Positions 23,222 through 32,700 of a stretch of 36,438 nucleotides of DNA are shown in pieces. Below the pieces are notes generated by a model. The model searched no databases. It was given only the letters and a program-made list of their open reading frames with translations, and was not told the DNA's origin. A program made the position numbers and the translations under genes. Origin of the DNA: Bdellovibrio sp. ArHS (GTDB lineage Bacteria > Bdellovibrionota > Bdellovibrionia > Bdellovibrionales > Bdellovibrionaceae); NCBI RefSeq assembly GCF_000786105.1, contig NZ_JTEV01000036.1, positions 1-36,438 on the forward strand, in the 5' to 3' direction. The stretch's first letter is position 1, and each line of letters starts with the position of its first letter.

Positions 23222-24160
23222 ATGAAGAAGAAATCAACTGGCAAAAGAAAAACCACTCAGGAAGTGCAAAACTTTCTCAAAGATGTCGAATTGCTTCTCG
23301 GTATAGATGTAAATCGAAAATTAAGTCGAGACGCGATTCTGGAATATCCTTTTGATGAGCAGCTTCTGTCTCTCAGCTCAGTGTATCGCACCAGTCGCAA
23401 ACTCTTTTTGCAACAAGGGGGGCGCTTTTCGCCGCAGGTGATCTCCACGATGCGTTCGTTAAGCTCTCCGGATCTTTTTAGTTGGGAACTGCAGTACACG
23501 CCGCTTTTTTCCGAGATAAAATGGTGCAAGGATCACTGGCAAGAGGTGTATGATCCCGAAGTCCTTGTCACTTCGTTATCCACCTTCCAGCAAATTTCTC
23601 TTTTTCATGAGCAGAATCATCGCATTTTGTGGGCTCTTCTTCCGAAAGCTCCCGCCGAGCAAAAAGACTTCTGCCGTTACCTGAATTTTGCCGAAAGCCT
23701 GGTGATCACACTGGATTTGGTTTTAGGTGACGAAGTGGGCTCGCGCTATTCACCTTCCCTAGAGCGAATGAAGAGCCTTTATCGACCCGCGGGCGAGGAT
23801 TCGTGGTTTAAAAAATCGCCGCAGCAGTATCGCCAATATTTATTGGCGGCAATGTACGTCAGCTACCTCGCACTGGAATTGGTGCATCACGAAGATATTC
23901 CCAAAGCCTTGGACTATGTTTTGCCGGGACAGAAAAAAATCAATAAAGATGCTGTCCAGCGGGGGCTTGAGCTGAGTGAACTTTTCACCTTAAATACGAA
24001 CCTGCAATGGCAAAAACGCTACTGGCGACAAGCGCAAAAGAGTCTTTCCGCGTATCATAAGACTTCGCCAGAGGACGTTCATTATCTACCGGAAGATCCT
24101 TTGGATTTTGAAGAAGAGTTTATTATCGCCAACCGAATGTTGGATCAGTTTCTGGGGTGA
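23222..24160 (+). CDS. Hypothetical protein with an HEQNH motif
   Basis: This 312-residue protein has no family I recognise. It begins with a lysine-rich tail and is otherwise mostly helical and soluble. Residues 129-133 read HEQNH, which fits the HExxH zinc-peptidase pattern, and a NFAES segment at 155-159 places a glutamate 25 residues after the second histidine, similar to gluzincins. The match may be coincidental because flanking hydrophobic context is weak. I chose the ATG at 23222, preceded by AAAGGT, over the frame start at 23174, which would overlap the Smr gene. The stop overlaps the next gene by four bases, so the three genes from the Smr gene onward appear to be an operon. Confidence 0.65.
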   Translation: MKKKSTGKRKTTQEVQNFLKDVELLLGIDVNRKLSRDAILEYPFDEQLLSLSSVYRTSRKLFLQQGGRFSPQVISTMRSLSSPDLFSWELQYTPLFSEIKWCKDHWQEVYDPEVLVTSLSTFQQISLFHEQNHRILWALLPKAPAEQKDFCRYLNFAESLVITLDLVLGDEVGSRYSPSLERMKSLYRPAGEDSWFKKSPQQYRQYLLAAMYVSYLALELVHHEDIPKALDYVLPGQKKINKDAVQRGLELSELFTLNTNLQWQKRYWRQAQKSLSAYHKTSPEDVHYLPEDPLDFEEEFIIANRMLDQFLG

Positions 24161-24474
24161 GCAGGATGCGAATAAGACAAGTGGGATTTTCTTCCCGATT
24201 AAAAGCCCATCGTAAAATTTTGACCTTAGAAACACTGAAGTTCATTGTCGAGTTCTTAAAAGACCGCGACGCTCGTATGGCGGCATTACGTTCGGGAGTT
24301 CCGGAAAACTATGCCTCGCGCCAGGGGGCTTGGCTGAAAAAGCACGCCATCGTCCTGGCTGCTCTCGAAGCGGATGTCGACGAGCGCGAGCAGTTGAAGC
24401 TTGAGAAGGCTTTGGCAGAGATCGAAAAGCAAATGGACATTTGTAAAGAGATCTTAAATCTTCAGGATTTTTAA
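24157..24474 (+). CDS. Small protein resembling a phage terminase small-subunit DNA-binding domain
   Basis: This 105-residue protein has a helix-turn-helix stretch at about 22-70 (LTLETLKFIVEFL, then MAALRSGVPENYASRQGAWL and KKHAIVLAALEA). The pattern resembles the N-terminal domain of small terminases, where a helix is followed by a AAxxAG-like turn and a final helix. A charged coiled-coil-like tail follows (about 75-105), which in terminases supports oligomer formation. No large terminase, portal or capsid gene is nearby, so it is probably a repurposed DNA-binding protein. The GTG at 24157 overlaps the previous stop; an ATG at 24166 is an alternative start. It belongs to the Smr-led operon. 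Confidence 0.6.
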   Translation: MSRMRIRQVGFSSRLKAHRKILTLETLKFIVEFLKDRDARMAALRSGVPENYASRQGAWLKKHAIVLAALEADVDEREQLKLEKALAEIEKQMDICKEILNLQDF

Positions 24475-24495
24475 TTCTGGAAACGAGGCGGGGGG

Positions 24496-24523
24496 ATTCC
24501 AGAGTACTTGCGTACCCTGGAAT
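24496..24523. terminator. Stem-loop between the terminase-like and chemotaxis genes
   Basis: ATTCCAG (24496-24502) and CTGGAAT (24517-24523) enclose a second stem GTAC-TTGC-GTAC. It lies between two converging genes and could end both transcripts. There is no T-run, so it is a weak or factor-dependent terminator at best. Confidence 0.5.
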
Positions 24524-24532
24524 AAATCAGAT

Positions 24533-26188
24533 CTAGAAGCCCTCTGTCGTGCCGACCTTGGCACGGACTTCCTGATCCTCGTCGAAGGGAATTGTTGCCG
24601 CAGCACGGGTGGCTTTGGCAGGCGTTTTAAGTTTCACAACATTTTGGGGAAGAGCGTCCTTTTTCTGAATAGAAGCAACGCTTTTCTTTTTGGGAACTTC
24701 CATTTGCACCGACTCTGCTTTGACGGATCTGCCGAGAATAAATCGTTGCAGATCACTCAGCAAGACTTGCGTCGTCTGCGCAAGCCCATTGATTTCCACC
24801 GTCGTGGCGGCAATTTCTTCTGCGGAGGCGGCATTGCCTTGGGACGACTGATCCAGTTGATTCATGGCTTTGCTGATTTGTTGGATACCGGTGGTCTGCT
24901 CGCTACTGGCTACAGAAATTTCGTTGTTCAAATCAGACACCTTTTTAACGGAACTTGTGATATTGCTCAAAACAGTTCCACTATTGTCGGCGATACGGCG
25001 GCCTTCTTCGACCTGAGTGACAGAGTCTTGAATCAAAGATGTGATGTCTTTGGCTGCCGCGGCACTTCTTTGTGCTAACGAACGGACGGCTTCGGCAACG
25101 ACGGCAAAACCTTTGCCTTGTTCGCCGGCTCGGGCCGCCTCGACTGCCGCATTTAGCGCCAGAAGATTGGTTTGAAAGGCGATATCATCAATGACGGAGA
25201 TAATTTCTTCGATTTTTTTAGAAGATTGCGAAATATTTTGCATCGAGCGGATGAGTGATTGAATTTCGTGCTCGCCTTTTTCCGCGGTTTCTCGTGATGA
25301 AACGGAAAGCGATGCTGCTTGTTTCGCGTTATCGGAATTCATGCGCACCATCGAGGTTAATTCCTCTAAAGATGCGACGGTCTCTTCGAGTGAAGCCGCC
25401 GAAGAGGTGGAAGATTGTGACAGACTGTTTCCGGCGAGGCTTAATTGTTCCACGGCTGAAACCACGCTTTTGTTGGCCTCGTCGATCTTGTCGGAAATAC
25501 CTCCCACGGAATTTGCGATGCGAGCCCCGATAAAAATCATCAAACCAAAAATGGCCAATCCGGCGACAGTTGTGATGCGGATAATTGTCTGAACGGCTTG
25601 GGCTTTTGAAGCGTTGGCTGCCGCATTGGAGGCTTCCGCCGTCTTGCGCAGCTGTTTTGCTAAGTCGCGGTTCCAGGCGCGTATTTCCGTACCGATCTTA
25701 GACAGAGGCCCTTGCATGACAAGCTTGGCTTCGGCGTATTGTTTCGGATCGCCGCTTTCTAAAAGGGTGATCACCTGTTTTGTGTTTTTATAGTAATCAG
25801 GAAGAAGGTCTTTAACTGTGGCGTAAAGTTTTACTTCCTCTTGCGACATCTTGAATTGCGAGTACTGTTTTTCGGCGGACTCAAATTCCTCAATCGCTTC
25901 GTGCGCCCCTTTAATGAATTTCGCTCTCTGTTCGGGAGCTTCCGTCGCGAAAGACGCCCACACATTGTAAAGAAATTTGTTGCGAGCTTGTCTCATCTCA
26001 CCCAGAGCATCGAAGGATGGCACGATGGAGTCTGTATTTTGATCCAGGAGCTTTACCACATCATCAAGATTTCTATAGGTGAGGCCCCCCAAAACGATGA
26101 ATCCTAATAGGGGGAAGACCGCTGCCAGCAGCAAGCGTCCCTTTATGCCTCTCAGCCAAGACTTCCAAAATCCATTTTGAGCGCCCAT
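24533..26188 (-). CDS. Methyl-accepting chemotaxis protein
   Basis: This 551-residue membrane receptor has an N-terminal helix (about 17-36), a periplasmic four-helix-bundle sensor (about 40-190, with an [16 protein letters not shown] segment and a repeated glutamine/lysine-rich helical pattern), and a second membrane helix near 200-222. The long cytoplasmic signalling coil has the hairpin tip [20 protein letters not shown] that binds CheA and CheW. No clear HAMP domain is visible between the membrane and the signalling coil. The C-terminal tail (about 485-551) is basic and lacks a CheR-binding pentapeptide. The ATG at 26188 follows AAAGGAA. It should steer swimming in response to an unknown ligand. 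Confidence 0.93.
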   Translation of the reverse strand: MGAQNGFWKSWLRGIKGRLLLAAVFPLLGFIVLGGLTYRNLDDVVKLLDQNTDSIVPSFDALGEMRQARNKFLYNVWASFATEAPEQRAKFIKGAHEAIEEFESAEKQYSQFKMSQEEVKLYATVKDLLPDYYKNTKQVITLLESGDPKQYAEAKLVMQGPLSKIGTEIRAWNRDLAKQLRKTAEASNAAANASKAQAVQTIIRITTVAGLAIFGLMIFIGARIANSVGGISDKIDEANKSVVSAVEQLSLAGNSLSQSSTSSAASLEETVASLEELTSMVRMNSDNAKQAASLSVSSRETAEKGEHEIQSLIRSMQNISQSSKKIEEIISVIDDIAFQTNLLALNAAVEAARAGEQGKGFAVVAEAVRSLAQRSAAAAKDITSLIQDSVTQVEEGRRIADNSGTVLSNITSSVKKVSDLNNEISVASSEQTTGIQQISKAMNQLDQSSQGNAASAEEIAATTVEINGLAQTTQVLLSDLQRFILGRSVKAESVQMEVPKKKSVASIQKKDALPQNVVKLKTPAKATRAAATIPFDEDQEVRAKVGTTEGF

Positions 26189-26233
26189 ACAAACGTTCCT
26201 TTCGGGTTCTAAATATTTCCTTGGACATCAATA

Positions 26234-26261
26234 AATTCGGAGGAGTTGCGTGAATGCTTGA
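26234..26261 (-). promoter_or_regulatory. Weak sigma-28-like promoter candidate for the chemotaxis gene
   Basis: On the minus strand TCAAG is followed, about 15 bases on, by TCCGAATT, which resembles the sigma-28 -10 GCCGATAA in its core CCGA. The match is partial and spacing is one base long. The rest of the 300 base gap (26189-26492) holds nothing else I can identify. Confidence 0.25.
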
Positions 26262-26492
26262 GTTTTTTTGACAAGAACTTAACCAGCCTGATTTCGCTAT
26301 GTCTCAGTCTGAAACAGTCAGATGAAAGAACTGTGAGGTTATCTCTTGAAAATCGTATTTCTTTGTGGCGAATTCTCGATTTGCGACAGTGTCGTAATAA
26401 GAATGTGTTAAGAACGCCACAAAGTCATTTCGATCTGATTCATTTCATGGTGCTCTTTGATTTTTTTGTAATAGTTAAAAGATACGTCTCGC

Positions 26493-27449
26493 CTAATTTT
26501 GTGTAGGGGCCTGATGTGCTTTTTCAATGTCTGCGGCAAAAAGCCTTAAGACCCAGGCATCGTTCAAAGTAACTTGGGAATTCGTTAGATTCATTTTAAC
26601 ATGAGAGCGATAGTTCGCATCATACCCCAACTCTTTGGCGTCGACTCCCACAGAACTTAAAAAAGTCTGCATTTCTTTCGCCGCTTCATCAGCATCGTAA
26701 GGGCCTCTGTGATTGACATTCTTTTCCATCTGTTCGCAAAAATTGAGGGTTGCAGGATCCCGCGCGAGCTCTGGCTTCAGGGCCACCGCTCTGGCCAAAT
26801 AGTGCATGTTATAGGTTTTTTGCAGCAGTTCATCCATTGCCCGAGTGTTCTCTTTAAGAAAAGCGCCTGCACGGTAAATTTCATAATAGAATTCCGCTTT
26901 TTTTAAAATAGAAGGGTCTTTTTGCTCTTCAGATTTCATCACCATGTCGACCAGTGCCGGCATTCCAGGGGATCTGAAAATATATCGAAGGATGGGGGCT
27001 GCGGTTTCCACCAGCGGATCTTTTTGGTCTTGCGCCAGGCTGTGAAAGAAAAACTTTGCATTGGCATTTTTGTGGTCTCGGAGCAAGTGACTGTCGGCCG
27101 CTTTTTCTAAATGTCGGCATGATTCAATTAAGGGCTTGCGAGGGTCCGTAAAGTCTTCAAGCAGAACTTTGGATGTATCCTCCACAATCGCCGCCTGTTC
27201 ATTCTTGATCTCGGTCACAGATTCCGGCGTAGAGGTGGGGAGGGGTGTTTGCGACTTCTTTTCTGCCTCAACTGTTGGTGACGTGCTTGTTTTTGTAGCA
27301 CGATTCGCCATGGCTGGAGGAGTGAGTCCTTGTCGAATCTCAAACGCCGACGGAAGCTTTGAAAGCCCCCAGAATGCCAAGCCCCCGATAAGCACAACAA
27401 TGACAACAAGGATGACGGCGACAAGTTGAAACAGTTTTCCGAGTTTCAT
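26493..27449 (-). CDS. Hypothetical membrane-anchored periplasmic protein
   Basis: This 318-residue protein has one N-terminal membrane helix (about residues 6-32, with AVILVVIVVLIGGLAFWGL), then a proline-, serine- and threonine-rich linker (about 40-85), then a mostly helical soluble domain. The topology is that of a periplasmic protein tethered to the inner membrane. Two cysteines in the soluble part (in ESCRHLE and NFCEQME) could form a disulfide. The ATG at 27449 follows AGAGGAG. I recognise no family. It precedes nothing on its strand within 300 bases, and its neighbour is the chemotaxis receptor gene. Confidence 0.7.
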   Translation of the reverse strand: MKLGKLFQLVAVILVVIVVLIGGLAFWGLSKLPSAFEIRQGLTPPAMANRATKTSTSPTVEAEKKSQTPLPTSTPESVTEIKNEQAAIVEDTSKVLLEDFTDPRKPLIESCRHLEKAADSHLLRDHKNANAKFFFHSLAQDQKDPLVETAAPILRYIFRSPGMPALVDMVMKSEEQKDPSILKKAEFYYEIYRAGAFLKENTRAMDELLQKTYNMHYLARAVALKPELARDPATLNFCEQMEKNVNHRGPYDADEAAKEMQTFLSSVGVDAKELGYDANYRSHVKMNLTNSQVTLNDAWVLRLFAADIEKAHQAPTQN

Positions 27450-27551
27450 CAAAATCTCCTCTGAAAAGTGAGTTCAACCATGTTTTTCCTGGTCGTTCAA
27501 CGAGGCTTAAATGATACAGGCTGTTATATTCATTCTTTTAATAATGAGGGG

Positions 27552-27580
27552 TTGACCCCCAAGCTCTTTCCACCTATACC
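27552..27580 (+). promoter_or_regulatory. Sigma-70 promoter of the initiator tRNA
   Basis: TTGACC (27552-27557) and TATACC (27575-27580) are 17 bases apart, the ideal spacing. The tRNA begins 14 bases after the -10 box, allowing a short processed leader. Confidence 0.7.
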
Positions 27581-27593
27581 TAAACTTCCTTGT

Positions 27594-27670
<77 letters not shown>

Positions 27671-27672
27671 AT

Positions 27673-27705
27673 AAAGGCTCGATGGTAAACCATCGGGCCT
27701 TTTCC
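27673..27705 (+). terminator. Terminator of the initiator tRNA gene
   Basis: AAAGGCTCGATGG (27673-27685) pairs with CCATCGGGCCTTTT (27690-27703) around TAAA, with one G-U or mismatch step. It starts three bases after the tRNA CCA end and runs into Ts. Confidence 0.85.
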
Positions 27706-27712
27706 ATTTCTA

Positions 27713-27786
27713 GGTATATTCGGTTCTACGGTTCTACAATCAGGATGATTCGCTGTCGGTCGGTATATTCGGTTCTACGGTTCTAC
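27713..27786 (+). repeat. Two 25-base direct repeats after the tRNA
   Basis: Identical 25-base units lie at 27713-27737 and 27762-27786, a period of 49 bases. Each begins GGTATATTC and ends with GGTTCTAC written twice. They are in an AT-rich gap of about 220 bases before the pseudopilin gene's end. No function is known to me for this repeat. Confidence 0.85.
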
Positions 27787-27890
27787 TCACTTGATGGTGG
27801 AGTTCCATCCAAATCTGCTCATAAATATATTTTAAAGCCCTTCTTTGATAATAAACACTGGTTGCCTATCTGAAGGTTACTCAATCGGAT

Positions 27891-28769
27891 TTAGTGACCA
27901 CTTTGACAGCAACTAGCGCCAGTGGGTCCGCTTCCACCGACTCCACAAGTTCCGACCCATGAGCATCCTTTGGTGTCTATCCATGTATACTGTCCGATCT
28001 GAGAGTAGGCGTAGGTCGTGCATGCTCTAAAAGCGCCAGGGGCTGAACAACCACTACCTGACGAAGAAGATGCGGCAACACAAATTTTCGTACCATCCGC
28101 GTTCACGCCAGCCATCGCTTGACCACTTTCACATTGGCCGAGAATTTTTAATGCGCACTTTCCCGAACTGCTATTCCATGTGCCCTCAAGAGATTCGCAA
28201 AGCTGTTGGGCCATAAGATCATAATCAGCAGAATTAGTTATTGTCGTCGCCGCACAGGATTTAATTGTCGCGACTGAACTATTTTCTTCCACCTTCATCA
28301 TTATCGGCACACGCCGAACCAGTTCACTGGCCCCGAGACTGTTAAGAGCGTTTGCTTTGGAAAAAGGTAAAACAAGTTTACCCAAATAAAGGTTTGTCCC
28401 TAAACTCTTAATCTCCATCACCTTGATTGATTTTAGATTCAGTGAGTTCGTGGTAACTCCTGATCGAATGATGACCTCACTCGAATCAGAATTGATGATT
28501 CGATCGGGAATTTTTGGTGCTATCGAAGCCGTTGTTAGATCTTTGGGATTAAAAGTCTGACCGACGAAATTTATATTGCATGTACTGGCCGAACTCAATG
28601 ACATGCGCACCAGTTCACTTTGAATATTTGACTCGTTCACCGCCGAGTAATTGTTTTGAAACTTTGAAAAGATGTCGGTGATACTTAGTAAAGCCATAGT
28701 GATAATACCCATGATGCCCAGCCCTACCAAGACCTCGACCAGCCCAACGCCTCTATTATTTAAGTTCAT
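27891..28769 (-). CDS. Prepilin-like protein with cysteine-rich C-terminal half
   Basis: This 292-residue protein starts with a type IV prepilin signal: a short charged leader, then G7 followed by VGLVEVLVGLGIMGI, with the conserved glutamate at position 5 of the mature form. Prepilin peptidase would cut after G7. The middle part is a typical pseudopilin-like soluble domain. The last third is rich in cysteine and serine and contains a CESGQAMAGVNADGTKIC segment, a wording also common in phage-like tail fibres, and ends GASCCQSGH. I chose the ATG at 28769 because the prepilin leader requires it; the ribosome site GGGAAAA is weak. It is divergent from the fibre gene block and may be a surface-displayed minor pilin. 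Confidence 0.8.
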   Translation of the reverse strand: MNLNNRGVGLVEVLVGLGIMGIITMALLSITDIFSKFQNNYSAVNESNIQSELVRMSLSSASTCNINFVGQTFNPKDLTTASIAPKIPDRIINSDSSEVIIRSGVTTNSLNLKSIKVMEIKSLGTNLYLGKLVLPFSKANALNSLGASELVRRVPIMMKVEENSSVATIKSCAATTITNSADYDLMAQQLCESLEGTWNSSSGKCALKILGQCESGQAMAGVNADGTKICVAASSSSGSGCSAPGAFRACTTYAYSQIGQYTWIDTKGCSWVGTCGVGGSGPTGASCCQSGH

Positions 28770-29187
28770 GGATTTTTCCCGTCTGCAGAAACTCACTTCG
28801 CATCTCACTCATGACACTGTGAATGAGTCGGTGATCTTAAGTAGAGTATGCCACTGTTTGGAGTTTTAATGCTGTGCTAATGTTTATTTCTAGGTCTATA
28901 CAGTGCTGAATGTTGTCAGCAAATATAAGCCCCTGGCTCATTATGAGCGTTGCAGAATGAGTCCCTCTAAATCTTGGGTTGAAAGACGAAGGAGAAAAGC
29001 GCAAATATTTGTTGTTTCCTGAGTGAACGTTTGCAAGCGATACAAGCGAGTCTTTCTCTGGCGTCGATGCTCAATAAGAGGTTTTTTGACCCAAAGTTGA
29101 AGAAAAGTTAAGGCCTCAGACTAGAAGCTGAAAAGATCAGGAAAATGAGATATAGAGCTTCTGTTTTTCGACGAAAGGAATTTATTT
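28770..29187. other. Intergenic region between the pseudopilin and secreted protein genes
   Basis: About 420 bases hold the promoters of two divergent genes. A 13-base inverted repeat GCTCA-TTA-TGAGC lies at 28936-28948 and may be an operator. A sigma-28-like promoter is seen at 29108-29134. No small open frame with a ribosome site was found. Confidence 0.45.
29108..29134 (+). promoter_or_regulatory. Sigma-28 (FliA)-like promoter candidate for the small secreted gene
   Basis: TTAA (29108-29111) and GCTGAAAA (29127-29134) are 15 bases apart, the spacing of sigma-28 promoters (TAAA-N15-GCCGATAA). The -10 matches six of eight positions. The gene starts 54 bases later. Confidence 0.4.
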
Positions 29188-29472
29188 ATGATGAAACAAA
29201 AGTTTTCCAAAATATTCGCGAGCATTTCATTTTTTGCTCTTTTAGGTCTTTCAGTTACGACTTCTGCACAAACGTTGGCGGCGACTCCAGAATTCTGCGA
29301 AGCGATTAAGCCGACGAGCTCTGTTTACTTCAATGCCAGCAGCTACATCGGTCCTGACGTTGTTCAACTATGCCAAAAGAGTCTGCAAGGCCAAGAAGTT
29401 CAAAACTGCCTACGCGAAGCCTTCGAGTGGAAAAACTGGGCGCGCCTTTGCAAGATGCCGATGCCGCAGTAA
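29188..29472 (+). CDS. Small secreted protein with four cysteines
   Basis: This 94-residue protein has a signal peptide (basic start, then ASISFFALLGLSVTTSAQ, with cleavage probably after the SAQ or TLA region). The mature part is about 60 residues with four cysteines (37, 62, 74, 88), enough for two disulfides, and ends MPMPQ. I recognise no family. The start at 29188 follows AAAGGAA by seven bases; a second ATG directly after is possible. It is followed by a strong terminator, so it is its own transcript, and it lies 260 bases before the giant fibre gene. A link to the fibre is inferred only from position and the similar promoter type. Confidence 0.75.
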   Translation: MMKQKFSKIFASISFFALLGLSVTTSAQTLAATPEFCEAIKPTSSVYFNASSYIGPDVVQLCQKSLQGQEVQNCLREAFEWKNWARLCKMPMPQ

Positions 29473-29544
29473 TTTCTCCGTGAAAGAAGTGAAAATTGTT
29501 TAGTCGAGGAATTCATCTTTAAAAACAATGTATTCCTCATATAT

Positions 29545-29580
29545 AGAGGCTGAAAGCTCATGCAGATTCAGCCTCTTTTT
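29545..29580 (+). terminator. Intrinsic terminator after the small secreted gene
   Basis: AGAGGCTGAA (29545-29554) pairs with TTCAGCCTCT (29567-29576) and a T run follows. A second, smaller hairpin AAAGATC/GATCTTT with Ts follows at 29608-29628. Confidence 0.85.
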
Positions 29581-29672
29581 AATGCGTGCCCATGTAGTTC
29601 CATTTTGAAAGATCGCCCGGTGATCTTTTAATTCTCAGATTGCGTATATCCTCAGCGAAACGGGACGTCTCT

Positions 29673-29699
29673 TGTAGAATGTCTCTGAGCGACCGATAA
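29673..29699 (+). promoter_or_regulatory. Sigma-28 (FliA)-like promoter candidate for the fibre gene
   Basis: ACCGATAA at 29692-29699 matches the sigma-28 -10 consensus GCCGATAA in seven of eight positions. The -35 position, 15 bases upstream, reads TGTA and is weak. The predicted transcript would begin about 27 bases before the fibre ATG. Confidence 0.45.
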
Positions 29700-29732
29700 G
29701 AACTTGAATTATTTGTTCTTCGGGGAGCGTCT

Positions 29733-32700
29733 ATGGTTCAGCAATGTAGAGATCTTTCATTGAATATTCTTCGGCATATCATTTTGATTCTTGTTGCATC
29801 TTTTGTTGTGCTGGCTGCCCAGGCTCAAACTCATAAAGGTATTTCATTTCAAGGGGTCATTAAACTTCCGGATGGAGAATACCCAAATAAATCGGGCCTC
29901 ACCGTAGATGCTTATATTCTGTCACCTAATAACTGTATTCTTCGTCAGGAGCAGTTCAGTGGTGTGAGTATCGTGAATGGCTATATTAACTTAGTCGTTG
30001 GGACGGGGCTTGTCGGGGGGGATGATCCGGGTTTAAGCCTTAAGAAGGTCATGGATAACTCAGCGGTGATTGCTAATGGGCCGACTCAACCGGCTGGACT
30101 GATTTGCTTGAATCCTGACGGTTCTATCAATGGCGCCGTCACCAGCTTTAACCCGGCCTCAGGCAATGGAGCGAGAAAATTCAGGTTGAGTCTTTCTATC
30201 GATGCCTTGCCTGTTGTGGCTGACTTCAATATGCGATCTGTGGCTTACGCACTCAATGCTGAAACTTTAAATGGTCGAACCGAAGATAGTTTTGTCAAAA
30301 CCAGTACAAACATCACGCAAATCGGCGTCGAAGCCTGGTTTGCAAGTACCGTCATCGGCGAATTGCTGGCAAACACCTACAACGCGCCAACGGCGACAAC
30401 GATCACCGGCACGATTGCATCCAATAAGGTGACTGGTCTCGCGACGGTAGCAACCAGCGGCAGCTATAATGATCTTAGCAATAAGCCTTCTATTCCCAAT
30501 ATCCCAAGTCAGACTGGCCACGCTGGAAAATATCTGACGACCGACGGAAGTATTTTGTCTTGGTCGACAGTCACGAGTGGTGGCTCTGGCACTATCACGG
30601 AAGTTGTTGCGGGAACAGGATTAAGTGGTGGCGGTACTTCTGGCGCGGTCACAGTGAATTTGGCAAATGTCGGGACCTCTGGCACCTATACAAAAGTGAC
30701 GACGGACGCGCAGGGCAGAGTGACGGCAGGAACGACACTGAGTGCCGCCGATATTCCTGCATTGGATGCGGCGAAGATTACCAGTGGAACTTTTGCCGAC
30801 AGTCTTCTTGCGGGATTGTCTATCGATAAGCTGCTTAATGGCGCTGGGAAATATTTGAATTACAAACCAAACAACGTGGCTTGTGGTAATAATGAAGTGT
30901 TGAAATACGACACCTCTTTGAACTCCGGTGGCGGAGGTTGGAAGTGTGCAGTGGACGACAATAGTGGTGTCGGATCAGAGAGCGATCCGACGGTGCAGGC
31001 TTTCGCGAAAAATGCGCCGGGTTCGGGTCTTATAGTGAATGGCTCCAATCAATTGGTTATTGATGCGGGATCGACTGCGAATAAAGTGGTCAAACTGGAT
31101 GGCTCAGCCCGCTTGCCAGCAGTAGATGGATCCCAGTTGACCGGCTTGCCTACGCCGTCAAGTTTTTCGGGTTCTCTTTCTGGTGATGTCAGTGGTGGAC
31201 AAGGTAGTACCAAGGTTGACAAAATTAACGGTGTTTCTGTCGCTGCGGCAGTCGCAGCGGATGACGGAAAATATTTGAAGTATGTTCATGGCTCGACGGC
31301 GTGGCAGGCACAGTATATTAAATTATCGGATCTAAAAAACGTGACGGGCACGGCGTCTGCGTTTCATACAAACATTGGAAGCTGTACCGCAGGTCAAACC
31401 ATGGTGTGGTCGTCAATCACTGACCAATTCAATTGCCAAGACGTTTCAATTACGAAGTCGCAAATCAGTGACTTTCCAACTTTGGGCTCATTGGCAGGCA
31501 AAAGCACCATAGGAACAAGTGACATCAGTGACGGCGCCGTCACGGCAGCGAAACTTGGTACGGATGTGGGTGCTTGGACCACCGACGGAACAGACATTTG
31601 GCGAAATACTGGCAATGTCGGTATTGGTGTGAGTTCGCCTTTATCAAAACTGCATATTGAGTCGGCTTCCGCTCCAGTACTCACTTTGGGTAACTCTTCT
31701 CTGGTGAGTGAGGGTAGTCCGATCGGCGTACTTAAATTTGCAAACCATGCGGCAAATTGGAACTACTGGGCCGGGATTAGAGCTGTTCGTGGTGCTGCCG
31801 AAAATAATATTGGTCTGTACTTTGATGTTCAAAAGGGTGGTGCCGCCGGAGCCGCCCTCGGTCTTAATGCCCTAGCGATTGATTCAAATGGTAATGTCGG
31901 TATCGGGACCGCAAATCCAGTTGCTACGTTGGAAGTCTCTGCGCCAATGAATACTGATGCTTTCAAAATTAATTCGGCCTTTACAGTCAGGCCCTTTGAT
32001 AGCGGAATTTCAGGACTACCGGGTAGTCAGTTCGGAACGCTCGTTACGGGCTCCCCAAGTGGGCACTTTGTTTTTGATTTGGCTGCAAATAATTCAACAG
32101 ACGGATTTTATATTCGAGTACCCAGTGTGCTTACTACACCGCCATCTGCTGTTGATACGGTGGCTTTTTCAGTTACGGGAAATGGCAATGTCGGTATTGG
32201 AACGACCTCACCCTCAAGACCACTCCACGTGAAAGCTGATCAACCATGGGGGCAAGTATTTATCGAAAGCCCAGCCCCCGCCTCAAGCCCATCTTTCAAA
32301 GAGGCCAGTATTGGGTTCAATGCTTACGGAACAGGTATCGGTGGTAATGGAATGTGGAATATCGGAGCTGGAATTCCCCAAGGCTCAATAAATCCAGAGG
32401 ATTTAGGCTTTTACCATGTCGATACCTCTGGGACAGGGATCACCCCGCTTGTCATTAAAAACTCTGGCAATGTCGGAATAGGGACGGTCTCCCCTACGTC
32501 ACATTTTCATGTTTCGAGCTCTCCAACAGCCATTTCAGCCTCTGGTGAAACGATGGCCTCGGTCGATGCGACTCCCACACTTTCTTCGAACGCCCAGGCC
32601 TGGATGAAAAATCTCAATGTGGGCACATTAGTGGCGAACAGCGAAACTCATAACTATGGTCCGATCTACAATTTGTTTAATTCCTTGGCCTATCAAGGCT

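Noticed and set aside
26246-26506. An 86-codon frame between the chemotaxis gene and the next gene
   Set aside because: Start has no ribosome site and the frame runs into the end of the opposite gene; low protein-like character.
27713-27786. CRISPR array
   Set aside because: There are only two copies, the spacing of 24 bases is short, and no cas genes are nearby.
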